NCBI GenBank assembly: GCA_964030785.1
Contig: OZ034968.1
Span: 51,546,730-51,610,729 of the forward strand
Direction of reading: 5' to 3'
Source: Siderastrea siderea
Lineage: Eukaryota > Cnidaria > Anthozoa > Scleractinia > Rhizangiidae
Length of the DNA: 64,000 nucleotides
Shown in pieces: positions 40,079-53,151 of this stretch; position 1 is the first letter of the stretch; each line of letters opens with the position of its first letter. Under the pieces are notes generated by a model. It was not told the origin of the DNA. It saw nothing but the letters and a program-made list of their open reading frames with translations, and did not search any database. The position numbers and the translations under genes are program-made.

Positions 40079-43000
40079 AAGGTCTACTTAGGATTTGAAG
40101 GTTGTTCATTAAAAAAGTTGACTCGTCCATGTATTTGCCGATCACAACCGCCCAACTGTGCCCATAAATAGAACATGAAGTTTACAGGAGTCAGAGGAAA
40201 CTTCAGCTTGTCATAAACCACAGCAGACAATTCAGACACACTGAAATGCACTTTTACGGATCTTTTAAGTGCTCCAGTTAAACGGAGGTTCCAACCAGTC
40301 GACCTCTACTTACAGTGTGTTAAAAGCAGCTTTCGTTGAACACAGATGGGATGTTTTTACGAAGACGAGATTATTGAAGTCTAAAAAAATGAAAAATACT
40401 ACTACTAAAAAAATATTACTACCGCCAATCGGCTTTCGGCAATTTAATGTATATACGTTACAAATTATGTCAATGATAACAAAACAACAATTTGCTCGGC
40501 AAAATTAGGGTCAAATGGTTATCATCTCAGCATTCCATTTACGATTGAATCAAATTACCATCGTTATCTCTAAAAGCATACGTTTGTTCTCTGTAACAGA
40601 AGAACAAACGCGCCACGATATTTTATTTACGCAAGGAACTCTCTAAAATTCGAGGCTTGTAAACTCAGGTAGGGTTATATTTTATTTACTTTTAGGCTGT
40701 AAATTGTTTTAGGAAGCATTATGAAAGACGAGATCAGTCAAAGCTCGTTAGGGAGGTGTAAAAACATGCTTTCCTGATGCATCGGTTCTTTGTTTTGACT
40801 TTGTGATGAACCGCTATACCGTTTGCGCTGTGAGAGTTGTAACATAAATTTAGAAGTTTACAAGTACCTTCAATGGCCCGGTACTCAATTGTGAAAGATC
40901 ACTTAGATTCTGTATTACATTTGTCAACTGCTACATCGCTCCAGACCGTTTCAGGAACAACAAAACTGCTGGCTGATAAAGCAAAAGTAGCAGAAAAAAA
41001 ATCCAAAGTTGTTTCAGAGAAACTGGTCTTAAAGTAAAAGACTGTGAAATCAAGAACACTCGGTAGCGGTTTGGAGTTTCCTAACTGACACACTTGCAAA
41101 ACCGACTGTCACTTTACAAGATCAATAAACGTCAAAATGTTTTTTCCAAAAACTAGTTTTCGTTCGACTGCAGTTTGTGGTATGCCATTTTTATCGCATC
41201 CAGGCTGTGTACATTCGTGGCTGTTTCGTGTGTGCATTTACATGATTTTAGCCTTTCACTTCTGGAGAATAAATTAGGTGTCATCAACAATGGGTTTCTA
41301 ACTTTTGCCTCTGTTAACGAAATCTTAAGTTGTAACAATTGCAGGACCAAATGAAATACTTCATCGACACTTTCCAGCCTTGCTGTTTTAATTTTCATTG
41401 TCTTGCGGCAGACTGAAAGTGGTATTTCAGTCTAGGCTCAAGGTTAGTCGTTTTGGGGAGTAACGTGTTTAAAGCTGTAAATGCGCTAATTGCATTACAC
41501 GTCATGGCAGCATTCTGGTGGGCTGGCTTCAAGATTTGCGAATCTACTAAAGTGTTTACGTAACAGCTGTTTACCATTCCAAGGAGGCCTTCGTCAGATC
41601 AGGCCACACCTCTTGTGGCCTGACCTTTCCTTAGACAGTATGGTTGAAATAACTTTACTGCAAAAATTCAAACAAGTCTTCTACAATGACAGAAAATTAC
41701 ACAGTCTCTGACACCAACACATGACTTAACAAACTCTCAGAAAATAAAAAGACTTGGAGTACCTGCAAGATTGATTAGTTACACGGTATCTCAAGAAACC
41801 AATTAACTTACACAAAGGAGACTTTGACATGTGGAAATCACCGCTTATAAAGATAACACGATACAATCTTGTATCTACTTCATTTGTTAGTTATACATCT
41901 TTCTTCATAGCTGAATAGTTGCCCGCAAAATTTCCAAAAGAAAAAACCGGAACGTGACAAAAAAATGTGTATGTTCGAAATCAGTTTCTTTTTTTTTTTG
42001 ACTCAGTCTCTAGATAACAGAAGCGCAACCATCCAACCTCCTGGCTTAAATGGAACCACAGAAAGTTTAGTATCACATCACATGACGCCTTTCGGGGACA
42101 AAAATAGTAACTGCGAACACTCGAGAATTGACGTTTCCATTCGATCAGGTAGTTAACTGATTAAAGATTTGTTGAAGCATTCTCATTTTTAGAAATGCAA
42201 AGCCTGCGAGATGACATCACATTTTATTTTTTTGTTGTTTCCTTTTTTAGTCAAAAGTGGTAAAAAAATCGACATGACGAAAATTTGATTTGAAAAAAAG
42301 ATTCATTAATGGTGTTTTCCTCCAGTTTTTACATGAAAATAAGTTTTGAAAACATTACTGTCATTATTTTGGTTATTCCAGATACCGAAATTTCATCGTA
42401 AGAACACTACCTCGACTACGTCTTCTTGTGTCTGACACTGACTGACTGTGTTACTAAATTACAGCCGTTACGTGGATAAAAACACAGGTTATGTGGTGTA
42501 TTATGTGTACTTTGTCTTCATATTAAGGTCGAGAACTATAAAGCAATGAATGTCAACTCCAGCCTGCTGTATAGCTGGCGGGTTAATTAATTATGGAACT
42601 ATGTCAGACGTGAAAAAAGTCGTCAGTCTTGATTCAAGTGAAATATAGAGTGTTGGTTAACTTACTCTCAATTGTTCGACGTCAGTGCGGCAGGAACGCG
42701 ACAATGGCGGAGCTTTTTTTTTCGAAGGGAAGATGAAGCTCAAAGAATGTAATTGAGTGAGCTTGATATGTTTAACATTAAATGTGTAAAGCTAGATGCT
42801 AATGGGATAACTGAGCAAGGTGCAAGATGAGATAGACATCGTAATTATATTGTAATTATAGGTAAACTGCCATATCGAGCATTATTGTCAGTACAGTATT
42901 AAATGTAAAAACAGAACGAATTCGCACAGACATACACACACTCGTACGCGAAACATCAAGTAAGCACGCAGTTCGGAATATTTTCCCTTTGTTGTTCCAC

Positions 43001-46000
43001 GAGTCAGTACCTCAAAACAACCACACCACGGTAATAGAAACTAACGATTACCCTGGAATGAAAAAAAATAATAATAATCACAGCAATACCGCCTTAGGAA
43101 ATACCAGACAAATATAAAAAGAAATATTAATTTTACATGATGGATTCATCCTACTTGATCTTGAATCTCAAGTTATTCATGCAGATCGTCTTTATCTCAA
43201 TGAGGTATAAGTAAAGAGACTGACAGTTTTTAATTAAAACACGCTAAGAACGTCTGACAGATGTAAAATGATCAAAAGTCTGTACCGCCTCATAATTACT
43301 CAATTTATCACCAGATTAAGATATCGCTAAAGGCCTGCTTTGGACTTCAACAACATAATTTTCTTCCTACTTTACCCAGAGCTGTTTGTAAATCACTTAG
43401 GTTTGTTTTGTTCTATTTTGATTTCCAATCATTAATCATATTTAGACCTAACCCGACTGATTAAGATGCTTGCAAATGAACAGAACACGATGAGAAAACC
43501 ATCTTAAAGCCTGTAAGTTGTTTTCAAAGCACACAAATAAGAACAATACGTTTTACAGGCTGGTAAAAACCGCGACGTACCCACAAAGATTCAGTGTCAA
43601 CACAAACCCTATTCATCTGAGTGTATTAAGCCAAGACTCTGAGCAGGGAGAATTAAAAAAATATTGTTTCATTTGTATTTCAAGGGATATTATAGGACAC
43701 CAATTTGAGCGCAAATAAGTGGTTCAGTGGGAGCACGTGGAACAAGAATGATGTGTATTTAACAGTATTCATCACAACGACAAAAAATATCTCAGCTATA
43801 AAAAAAAGACTGAATGGCAAAAATCAGGGAAGAATCGATGTAGCCTTTCAACAATTCTATTCATCTCTTACACATATAAAAATACGAGACTCCTGTCAAA
43901 CTTAAGAGAAAAGAGAACAGAAAATTGATTGAATACGTCACAAGCGTTAGCCGTTTGTTGATATATGGGTTCACGTTTATCAAAGAGTATATTTTTGCTG
44001 CAGAATCTTGTGTGTTCGCAGGACCGGTTGCGTCTGATAACGTCGATCTCTGATGTGCGGGGGAATTGGGCTAGTTTACCATATTTGCAATCAAATTCAT
44101 TTAGCCTCGGAGCTAGTAAATGGCTCTTCATGTAAAAAGGCAAAAATTAAATACCCTTTTTACGATGAAAATACAATTTGCACATAGCTTTTTCAACCCC
44201 TTTCCAACTGGGTTTGTATGGTCTTCCTTTAAATACAAATTTAACTAGTACCTACCAGTAAATCTTCACTAGAGCACGTTCCAGAATCTTCCACTTTATC
44301 TTTACACCACAAGTTTTTTTTTACGTTTTATAAGACAGAAAATGCGAATTTCGAAACTTTATTAAACTGATTTTATATTGGGCATCCCCCGTAGCAATAG
44401 AATGATTTTATATTAGCAGAAATCGTATGTTTGCTAACTTGAGGTAAATTCTGCCTTTAATTGATTGAAAGACAATCAACGGCCAGCAGCATATAGGCGG
44501 TATCACCTTGGGGGGTGTGCTAGCCTATATACTATTCAACATCTAACGAGGGCTTCGAAGCCTAAACATTGTTTAAAGTTTATTAGTTGCATCAATAAAA
44601 GAGAAGCGACGGGAAAAGCAGAAGTAGTAGCCTGCGAGACAAACCTCTCGCAAGCAAAATTTACTGGGACGAACAAGATTCATGAATCCTCAGTGACAAG
44701 AATCGCCGAAGACAAAACTCGACAGCTTGATTTTTTTACTGGTAGGCTTTCTATTCAGCTTTACCTTTCTTTTGTTTACTTTCGGTTTGTCCTTGTTTGT
44801 TTTGTGTGTACGAGATCTGTTGTAACTGAATAGCACAGACGAGGAAAGTCGCCTTTATTCAAATTTTAATCTTGCACAACCTCTCTCATTCAAAAAGAAT
44901 GTCGTTATATCTTTGAAACGCAAAAATTCATCTAAAAACAAAAAATATTGCCAGTCTCGATAGACTAAACTTGGTCAATTAAGAATATTCTTAAGTTCAA
45001 GAGCAAACTTGAATAATTCCATGTACAAACAGTAAACACTTAGAAAGAGATAAGAGATAGTTGAATAAGAGAATACATTGCATAGGCAAAAAATAATTGA
45101 GTAACTCCGCCAATGACTAAAAGATTCGTTTGAGTTACTTGGCGATCATTTTAAACCGATTACGTCCTTAAAGTGTAATGTTAAATTAAAGTGAAGAGTG
45201 AAAGATCTATGGACGCTTTTCATCAAATGAATAATTAACAACCTAAATTTGACTTAGAAAAAAGGCTTTCCTGTTTATTCAGACTGAAGGGCAAATAGAC
45301 GGTGAAACTGAAGACTGATAACAGCTCAAGTGCAATGTGAGTACAAATTATGTTTGCCGTTTGCCTATTTTGTTTCTTACTTGACCTAACCGTCACTAAA
45401 AAAACGAATAGCAATTACTTTATGTAAGTCTTTTAAGTCTACTGAACTACATTTTCTACGCTCTGAATTTAAATAACATTTTAGTGATATCAGTTACCGT
45501 GTTCAACATGCTACTTTTGATCAATAACAAACACGTCTCTTAAATTATCCTTCTGTTTACTACCCTTTTTGTTTTGCATACAAGTCCATATCTGTTACCG
45601 TAAAGCTATGGCGTTGTTTTCAATTACATCTTCCTTCTCAAGAGCAACAGAGTTGACTGAAAACGTAAAATTGATTCAGCGCGTGTAGCATTCCTAGATT
45701 TCAGTTTCAGTCTGAGTTGCAGTGGCTCATACTGAATCACAAGCTGCTCTGTTGAGCTCAACGAAATATGCCATCTCATACAAACCAGACAAATCTCTTT
45801 CAAGTCCTTGAGCGACACAGCGTGCGTCCGTCCGGAGAGGTGTTTTTCTCTCAGAGACCAGCTGAAAGCGGCGTGCAATAAATGCAATGTTATCGATCTC
45901 TCTCGTAACTGAGCTGTCTTTTTTTTTTTTTTTTTTTGAATGGGAACTGTTTTTGGTAATCCCCCCCTTCACAAACGTATTTTCGTTTGGGAAAAACAAC

Positions 46001-46974
46001 GAAAGCACTTAAAGTTTAGCTTTTCGTCCCAATACTTCAGTTTTAAGACTCACGAGCTTATTCGTAGCCTGTGATTCGTATAATTAATTTGTCTAATGTT
46101 TTAACTCCATCGCAAAACAGCAAAGTGGGGACGTAAACGAAATACAGAGCGGGACATACGGGACTCCGGCGGTGAACACCTACAGTGCCATTCAATCGCT
46201 CAATCGGTTGGATAGGTCAGATGGGATCTACAATAAACCGCCCTAACAAGATGCCGTTCGATTTCACTGATTCGCATACACAATTGTATACACCCTCCTC
46301 CGGCTCGTCTGTCCTTAATTCATTTTTATCGTGCTCAAACGCCCGCCGTGCTTTCTGACAACATACACTGTTGCCTTCCTTACTTGTTAAAACTTTACAA
46401 GAATTACCTTATATGCGCGCTATTTAACCATCGATATAAACACTGAAATTTATGGTAATTTATCGATTCGTAGTTGATTTGGGAGGCTTTCATCATTAAT
46501 TAGTTTCTTTAAAAAGGTTTATACCTCTGGCGACCATTATTATCTTTCCATAAGTTAATAACGCATTTTATTTCGGGATAAGTTTCAGACAAAACAAACT
46601 TCTTAAAGACAGATTACTCGCTGCCTTAAAAGTCATTAAGCCACCCGGTTGGCTCCAAGACATCGTCTTTGCTGGAGCATATTCTAGGTCCTAGGCTCAG
46701 CTACCGGAAATGACAAGTAATTCTCGGGAAGATCAAAGCTTCATTGTTAAAACAAACAGAGGGTTGAGCAGACTTTTTCAGGCAATAATATGACGGCCAT
46801 AAATTATGTTCAACAAACCTCCATTGTCTCCTCCCTCTCGCATAATTAACGACAGGTGAAACCGCGTTTTCTGCCTTTGTCAGACACTCAGTACATATTC
46901 TTATTAAATGTGCTGAATTCAGTGCGGACTTTGAATATCAGCCCCACGTAACTACCGTCAAAGTTAAGAAAAGA
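40079..46974. other. gene-free stretch
   Basis: About 6.9 kb of AT-rich sequence with short ORFs, including two back-to-back minus-strand ones at 41153-41577 that match no known family. It also holds a small perfect hairpin at 41599-41623 and a T-run near 45920. No gene or RNA recognised. Confidence 0.45.
41599..41623. repeat. 10-bp perfect hairpin
   Basis: TCAGGCCACA, a 5-nt CCTCT loop, then TGTGGCCTGA. It is GC-rich compared with its surroundings. It is not followed by a T-run and no function can be given. Confidence 0.8.
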
Positions 46975-47014
46975 CAAATGTATATGGAAACACACAAATG
47001 TATATGGAAACACG
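46975..47014. repeat. 20-bp tandem duplication beside a LINE tail
   Basis: CAAATGTATATGGAAACAC plus one base occurs twice with a 20-bp period, directly before the hairpin and microsatellite of the LINE-type tail. Confidence 0.8.
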
Positions 47015-47061
47015 CAGGGCCCCACTGAAAACCGCCAAGGCGAGTGGGCTCCCTGGTTAAA

Positions 47062-47145
<84 letters not shown>
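47015..47145 (+). mobile_element. LINE/SINE 3' tail: hairpin plus (ATT)n
   Basis: GGCCCCACT facing AGTGGGCT can form a stem around ACCGCCAAGGCG. It is followed by CCCTGGTTAAAT and about 28 ATT units (47062-47145). A short stem followed by a trinucleotide array is the usual 3' end of some non-LTR elements and their SINEs. No body of an element was recognised to the left. Confidence 0.55.
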
Positions 47146-47185
47146 CCTAACGAAACCAACTCTCTACCTACCATAGGCGGGACCA

Positions 47186-47693
47186 GCACAGGGTCCAGAG
47201 GAGTTACATTTGTACGCAAGAATTATCCTTCGTACATCTTACCTTGTAAAATACATGACCTCGTCATTTTGATCAGTAAATTTGCCCAATGCAACCTTTG
47301 TAAATCCAATTTGAACGGCTTTCTTCTCGTTCCATACGCTGCATATTTCTCGATCTTGATCTTTGCGCTCGCTTAGTACGCCTTCCTCCGCCATATAGCC
47401 CGCCATATGGAAATTTGCTATTAACCGCAGACCATTCTTCCGCGGTCGCCTAACACGGCTTTTCTTCGGAAAGCAAAGCTTTCCGAACGAGGCACGAAGT
47501 GCCGAGGATAAATGTTATTTATATATTATTTAGTGTAAGGCGATCTCAGTGATCCTAAGAGCCCACAGTAATTTGACCTGCGGTAAAAATATAGGTAACG
47601 TGAGTAACGCAAGCTCGCAGCAAATTATGTCGGTTGTCTATCGCAAGGAAAACTAAACGTTCTGCTCGAACTTCGCTCCTCTGGACCCTGTGC
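47186..47693. repeat. 18-bp perfect inverted repeat spanning ~508 bp
   Basis: GCACAGGGTCCAGAGGAG at 47186-47203 is exactly reverse-complementary to 47676-47693. The sequence between shows a small palindrome (GGAAAGCAAAGCTTTCC near 47468) but no coding region. It may be a foldback or two oppositely oriented copies of a shorter repeat. Confidence 0.7.
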
Positions 47694-47837
47694 CCTGGCG
47701 ACCCTCCTGAATCAGCCGTTGCCAACACTGGATGAACTTATGCATGACTTATGTCAATCAGTTGAATTACTTAACACAAACCACGCATCGTTACTTGACT
47801 CCTACAGCACTGTAAAGTTCTTCGTTCTCTGATAATC

Positions 47838-48092
47838 GCTACAAGCATTTGCAAAATTGTTGAGACACTCCCCCGGAAAATCGGACTTTCACGTTAAAGC
47901 AGCCCGTTGCAAAGAAATCAAGGGTTTGTTTGCTCTCCACACCCCCCTCCCCCTTTCAATGTTGCTCCTTGTTACTTTGATTGACATCTCAACATCTCAA
48001 CATTGATAAGGGGGGAGGGGGGGCCGAAATGTGTTGTACCTGGGAGGGTGAAATATGAGCTGTCTCAAGTCTTTTTGCGATTGCTTGTAGCT
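47838..48092. mobile_element. ~255-bp MITE-like element with ~30-bp inverted ends
   Basis: The left end GCTACAAGCATTTGCAAAAT, then TGTTGAGACA, matches the reverse complement of the right end (GCTACAAGCAATCGCAAAAA, then GACTTGAGACA) imperfectly over about 30 bp. An inner pair is also inverted: CCCCCCTCCCCCTTTCAATG (from 47943) faces CATTGATAAGGGGGGAGGGG (from 48001). No ORF of note. Confidence 0.65.
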
Positions 48093-51000
48093 CACTGTAC
48101 GAGTTTTGTTGATCCTTTCCATTAATGAAGACAGACAGCTCACTGACAAACTGGCCGATAATATGCTTATAATTTATGCAAATCAGACGAATAATTCAGC
48201 ATAAATGCCAAAGGTGCGTTATCGTCGCCGAGAAATTATTCTTTCCTTAAATAAATAGGGAGACAATGTAAACTGGGCTATGTGACGTACGAATCATAAA
48301 TGTCAGGTCTGATAGTTTTTGATAATGGTTTTGTCATCCAATGTCCGAATATCGCACGTTAGTAGTCGGAGTTTAATTATTACCACTCAAGCTGAAGATA
48401 AGCTTGTTGCCTTTCTTAGGGGAGAGGAGGAGGGGTGTATCACTCGGCGGAGCGGCTGTTCATTCATTATTTACTACTTCGCAGCAACTGCAAGTTCATC
48501 AGAGAAAATAAAGCATGCATTTATTGTTACTAGTACTTCACAAAGCCAGCCTTGAGGCTCGGACAAGCCAAAGATCAGAAACAAGGTAGACAGCGGACAG
48601 TCGTTATCGGGGGGGGGGGGGGAGGGGATGGAAGAGGGCATGTTGCACGAGAATCGTGAATAGCGCGCCGCGAGCTGCGAGGAAGGAGGGTGAAAACCCC
48701 AGGACTTCAGTAACCCTTGTCCGGTATTTTTGGAGACTCTTACATGAAAGGGTATGCAAGTTTACAAGGCAACGCGCAGATCACCGCAACTCTTCAGTGT
48801 TGGTATATGCAAATTATTTTCATGCTGTTAATAACTACAACTGAAAACGTTTCTTTGCTCAGCGTGGGATTTATTGGCCATATGTTTGTCCAAAAACGCT
48901 GTAACACTCAATCTCGTGTCGGGCGTCGCCTACGTCTTTCACTCGGTAGAAACAACATTTATTTAAGTTTGCTAATAGACGACAGAGCAAAGTTAGCAAA
49001 CGACTGTTTTAAAATGTTTATAGACTGGCACTGTCAGCATGAGATGAGCGCACAATACTCCATGCTAAGCGATGCTATATTCATTTAACAATTCTCGTTT
49101 TCATACATTTGCGGTGAGTATCTTGCGTTTAATCGATCTTCACATATTTTGAAAAAATCCTCCTTTTTTGGCAAGATCAGTAACATTTATTACCACAAAC
49201 TGGCGCCCTTTGTCTGTTTGTCAGGTTATTTAAAGTCCATCAAAATAAAGATGCACTATTTGTTGAAACGAAGAGAAAGAAAACGGACAAGGGTAGTAAA
49301 AATCGATGTTTTGTCTTCATCGAAGGACTCAAATGATTTTGGTATATGTGCGACAAATAATCCTTAGTATGTGTATTTAAGTATTAAAACTATATTCATC
49401 TTGCAAGCCTTCAGTACTACACACGAGGTTACGAAATTATCAATGCTAAGTTTTATTTGTAAGCAGAAATGTAATCTTTTGGGACATAAAACGACATTAA
49501 TAAAAACACGGAGGGATTTAGCTTTGAGCGAATCTGATATATACTATAGGCTTGAAAAGCTGAGAAATCCGAAATAATTGATCCCCAACTTTATAACCTC
49601 TCCTCATCAATCTGGTAAAGAGGTTTGCTTCAACTTTCTGGAAAACAAAATGTATTATTCAGAACGCAAGAATTCATCGGCTTTTTCTCAAGCAAGATTT
49701 AACCAGGTAATAAAGTCAATGCATTTGCGTTCATTTTTAAAATTAAAAACATTTCTCTGACGTTGAAAAATTAAATCTCCTCAAACTCTTTTGCTCTAAA
49801 ACAGGAAAGGGATTATCAATTGAATCGGATTTTCCTCTTCCGTGATATGTTACCAGGTTACGTATTTCTCCACCTGTCAAACAAAAGTCCATTTCTTGCA
49901 ATTCGTTAATTACTTGTCGTAAGCGGAACATGTCGGAAGCGATTTGACAGCAAATTAATTTTGTTCCTGTTTTCACTTAAACGGACCCTGTTGTCAAGAT
50001 TTCAAAATCAACTCTCTTTGTTTCGTAAAACACAGCACGTTCTTAGAAAATGAGCAGAGCCCAAAGTGAGATTACATCACCATACGGCGTCAAACATTGT
50101 CACGCAAAACGGCCGTTTTGGTTGAACAAATTTTGAGAAATGCACCTTTTGCAACCACAAACCAATAAGGAATCAGGTCATTACTATTGTAGGGAGTTGA
50201 CAGTGAATTAAGTAGTTTTAGTTTAGCCAAAGTACAGCTAGTATGAGTAATTGGAAAGTTCTGATTGGAGTCTCTGTCTTAAAGTTTCTCTTTCTTCGAA
50301 TGTAAACAAAGTGAATTAATGTTTTGATCAATTACCACATGCTTTTATCTTGCAGCTGCCACTGAGAGCAAAGAAAGTGGGGAAGAACGCAGAATCAAGA
50401 GAAAAGAAATTCGTTGCACTCGCTTCGTTCCGGTAAGTGAACTCGTGATCTAATTTGCCTAAACTGCATTCGTCTTCCTCATCTTCACGGAAAAACGGAA
50501 AACTCTGTCCAACCATGATCCTTTCTGATCCTCACCAAGGTGAATTAACACTCAATGCATACAAGCGCGTAAAGAAATTGAAATCTTCAATTAGCGAGAT
50601 TTGTTATCAGTATTAGTAATGTCTTTTATGCCAGGCAAGATTAAGCTTTCAAGTTTGTGGTCTCTTTTTGACACTTATTGCCTTTAATGGATGTTCTCTT
50701 CCATACAGAAACTAGATTTTGAATTAAAACAAAACGAATAGAAAAAGCTGCGGCTTAATTGGGAATCCTTTAAACTTTCGCCGTGGTATCATGGACTGAT
50801 CACAAAAACTAGAGTCCATCTCCCTAGGAGGTCTTGCAATGTGAAATTGTTTCTTCTCGTAACTAGTATTTCACATAAAATACTAAAGGAGTATAGAAAA
50901 ATCTTTAGAAAAAACATACCGTGAGGAAATTAATGAAAAGCAAATATATGACAACCACGATGCTGCGCTAGACATAATACAAAGTAAACAATCATGCACT

Positions 51001-53141
51001 TTATGATTAGCCCTGTTTGGCATTTTTCCCTTAAAAACGCAGGGTATAATCCATTTTCCCTTCTAACTCAGCAATATTGTTTACCTAAAACACAGATGTG
51101 ACAGACAAGTACCAAGAATTATGCGTAAAAAATTTCCATTAAACGTAGGTCTAGATACAAATACAAACAAAGACGTATATTACATCGAGATTTTACATTT
51201 TCTAGACTACTCAGGACCTAGATTCGACAGTTGCCTCTTCAAGTTGTGCTCCGATTAAAAAAAGTGGTCAGGCTTATCTTAAAGAAATCTTGATTGTACA
51301 GAAATGAAAATGTGTATATCTATTGTTTTTAATTTACAGACAGAAGGTATTAGTACTCAAGAACTACTCCAAGGGTTTTAAGTAACAATAGAAGACCCAA
51401 AAGGGAATAAAGAAATGGTTTGCTCTGCATGTAGCTCGTGCTGACCACCAAAAAAAGAAAAAAGTTCACAGCCCCAAATCCCTGTCTCTGGTAACCGCTG
51501 GTCAAGAAAACTGGAGCCTGTTCCCAGGGCATTCAACGCTCAGCAGCCAAACGAATGAAACTTCGTAAAACATTACCCAACAAACCGTTGCAAGACACAC
51601 GAGACAATGCTGTTTTATCCAACAGCACTGTCTGAATTTTTTAAAACAGTGTTAACAGCGACTGACGAGTCAGCTTACTTTCTCAGTTTACTGCGCATGC
51701 GTGAGGCAAACAGTGTTTCACGAGCTACAACGAATCAGAGCGGCCAAACAAAGCAAACACGTTTCCGAAGTTGTTTCTTTCTTTGGCCGGGTATTCACAG
51801 TTGATCTGATCAAATAACAGATTGCCAACGCTTTTTGAGCGACCAGCTTGATCAACGATTATTTTTCAATTAATAAATAAGCCGGCAAACTGGCTGTCCC
51901 AATGGCTTATAGCAGTCTGAACAACTTAGTTACTGAAAACAACATAGCAACCGAACGATATTATCGTAATTGATCCTTCTCTACCGATTATACGTGGTAA
52001 AAATAGTGAATTGGCCCAGCTCCGGAAATATGATTTAATAGCCCAAACTCGTATTTTTGTTTCGCGACGCGGCACCACGCGATGATCAATGATCCCATTC
52101 AACAGAGAGTTATGTTTTCACGCAAACTTGAGCTGACATAAATTGAAAATGAAATTATTTAGACAGCGACAACACACTTGACCTTTAAGTTTGTCGGTCC
52201 TTTTCTAATTATTATGGCTCTTGTAACCACCATCACATTTTCGCAATTATTCTTATACTCTGTCCACTTAGCCTTGAAGTGCGTCTTTCATTCTGTTTTT
52301 CTTTGTCTGCTTTGTGGTAAGTCGTGTACTGAAATCATCACCTACAGATCCTCAATTTAGAAAAGAACAAAACCAAATCAATTCATCCAGCTTCATTAAA
52401 AAGAAAATTGAAGAGTCATCAGATCTGAGTGCTATTTAATTGAAAGATGGTTAAAAACACGTGTAAAATTTGGTAATAACCTAAAGTAAGTTGACAACGG
52501 ATTCGCTATCGACCGGACTGGCTAGCAACAGAGCAAAGGTAGACATTTGAGAAAGAAGATATTGAATTAGTAAATAGATATATCTGAACGAACAGCTGTG
52601 CAACAGTCGACAAAAACAAATGTTTTCGTTTTTATCAAATAAAGCTATTATTGCCAGGTCAAGGCTCAATCTTTTAATGCCCTTTTGTGTGTTTCACAAC
52701 ATTGATTCCAGGGGTGAAAATCTATAATTTTTATCCCGCCAAACAACAATTTAACAAAGGCTTCCGTTTATCCCTGGTTGATAAACCGCTTTTGTGCATC
52801 AGTTATCGCACATTAGATACCTTTGTTCAATCGCAAATTGGCCGTGAATGTAGTTGGCGAAATCATGCAAATTTGCGGCGATTCCGTGTTATAAGCTACC
52901 GGTTTCATTAGTTTCACATCGATGCACGCTTTTTCACCGCGCAGCGAGGGCAGTTAGAACTGTAGCTTTTGAGATCTCTATCTAACTTTTTCCGTTCTTA
53001 AGGAGGTCGAGAAAAGATTTCGAGCGGGATTTACCCACAGAAAAGAACAACTACAACCAGCAGCTAGGTTGTGGAGCTTGTTTGTTTTATGACGTGGGAT
53101 TAACATCTGTTAACATTTGGATTGTATCTTGTTGTGTTCTT
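48093..53141. other. gene-free stretch upstream of the second GPCR
   Basis: About 5 kb. It contains a G-rich tract at 48608-48625 and several plus-strand ORFs (for example 48717-49088, 123 codons from a non-ATG-checked start) with no domain that I recognise. Promoter and 5' UTR exons of the GPCR at 53152 are expected in the distal part; none is called. Confidence 0.45.
48608..48625. repeat. poly-G tract
   Basis: A run of about 14 G followed by AGGGGA; a G-homopolymer island in AT-rich DNA. Confidence 0.85.
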
Positions 53142-53149
53142 TGAAACAG
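53142..53149 (+). other. candidate 3' splice site of a 5' UTR intron (GPCR 2)
   Basis: TGTTCTTTGAAACAG ends two bases before the ATG at 53152. The in-frame codons upstream contain no ATG. The paralogue at 21469 also has a CAG acceptor just before its start, which supports a conserved leader intron. No donor was identified. Confidence 0.45.
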
Positions 53150-53151
53150 GG

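Noticed and set aside
41153..41577. Two abutting minus-strand ORFs
   Set aside because: They overlap by four bases like coupled bacterial genes, but the setting is eukaryotic and neither resembles a known protein.
47044..47376. Poly-tyrosine ORF
   Set aside because: It is a translation of the (ATT)n array.
48717..49088. 123-codon plus-strand ORF
   Set aside because: No recognisable domain, signal peptide or splice context; composition is like the surrounding non-coding sequence.
53122..53151. Longer N-terminus for GPCR 2
   Set aside because: The upstream frame begins at TTG; the first ATG is at 53152, just after a candidate acceptor.
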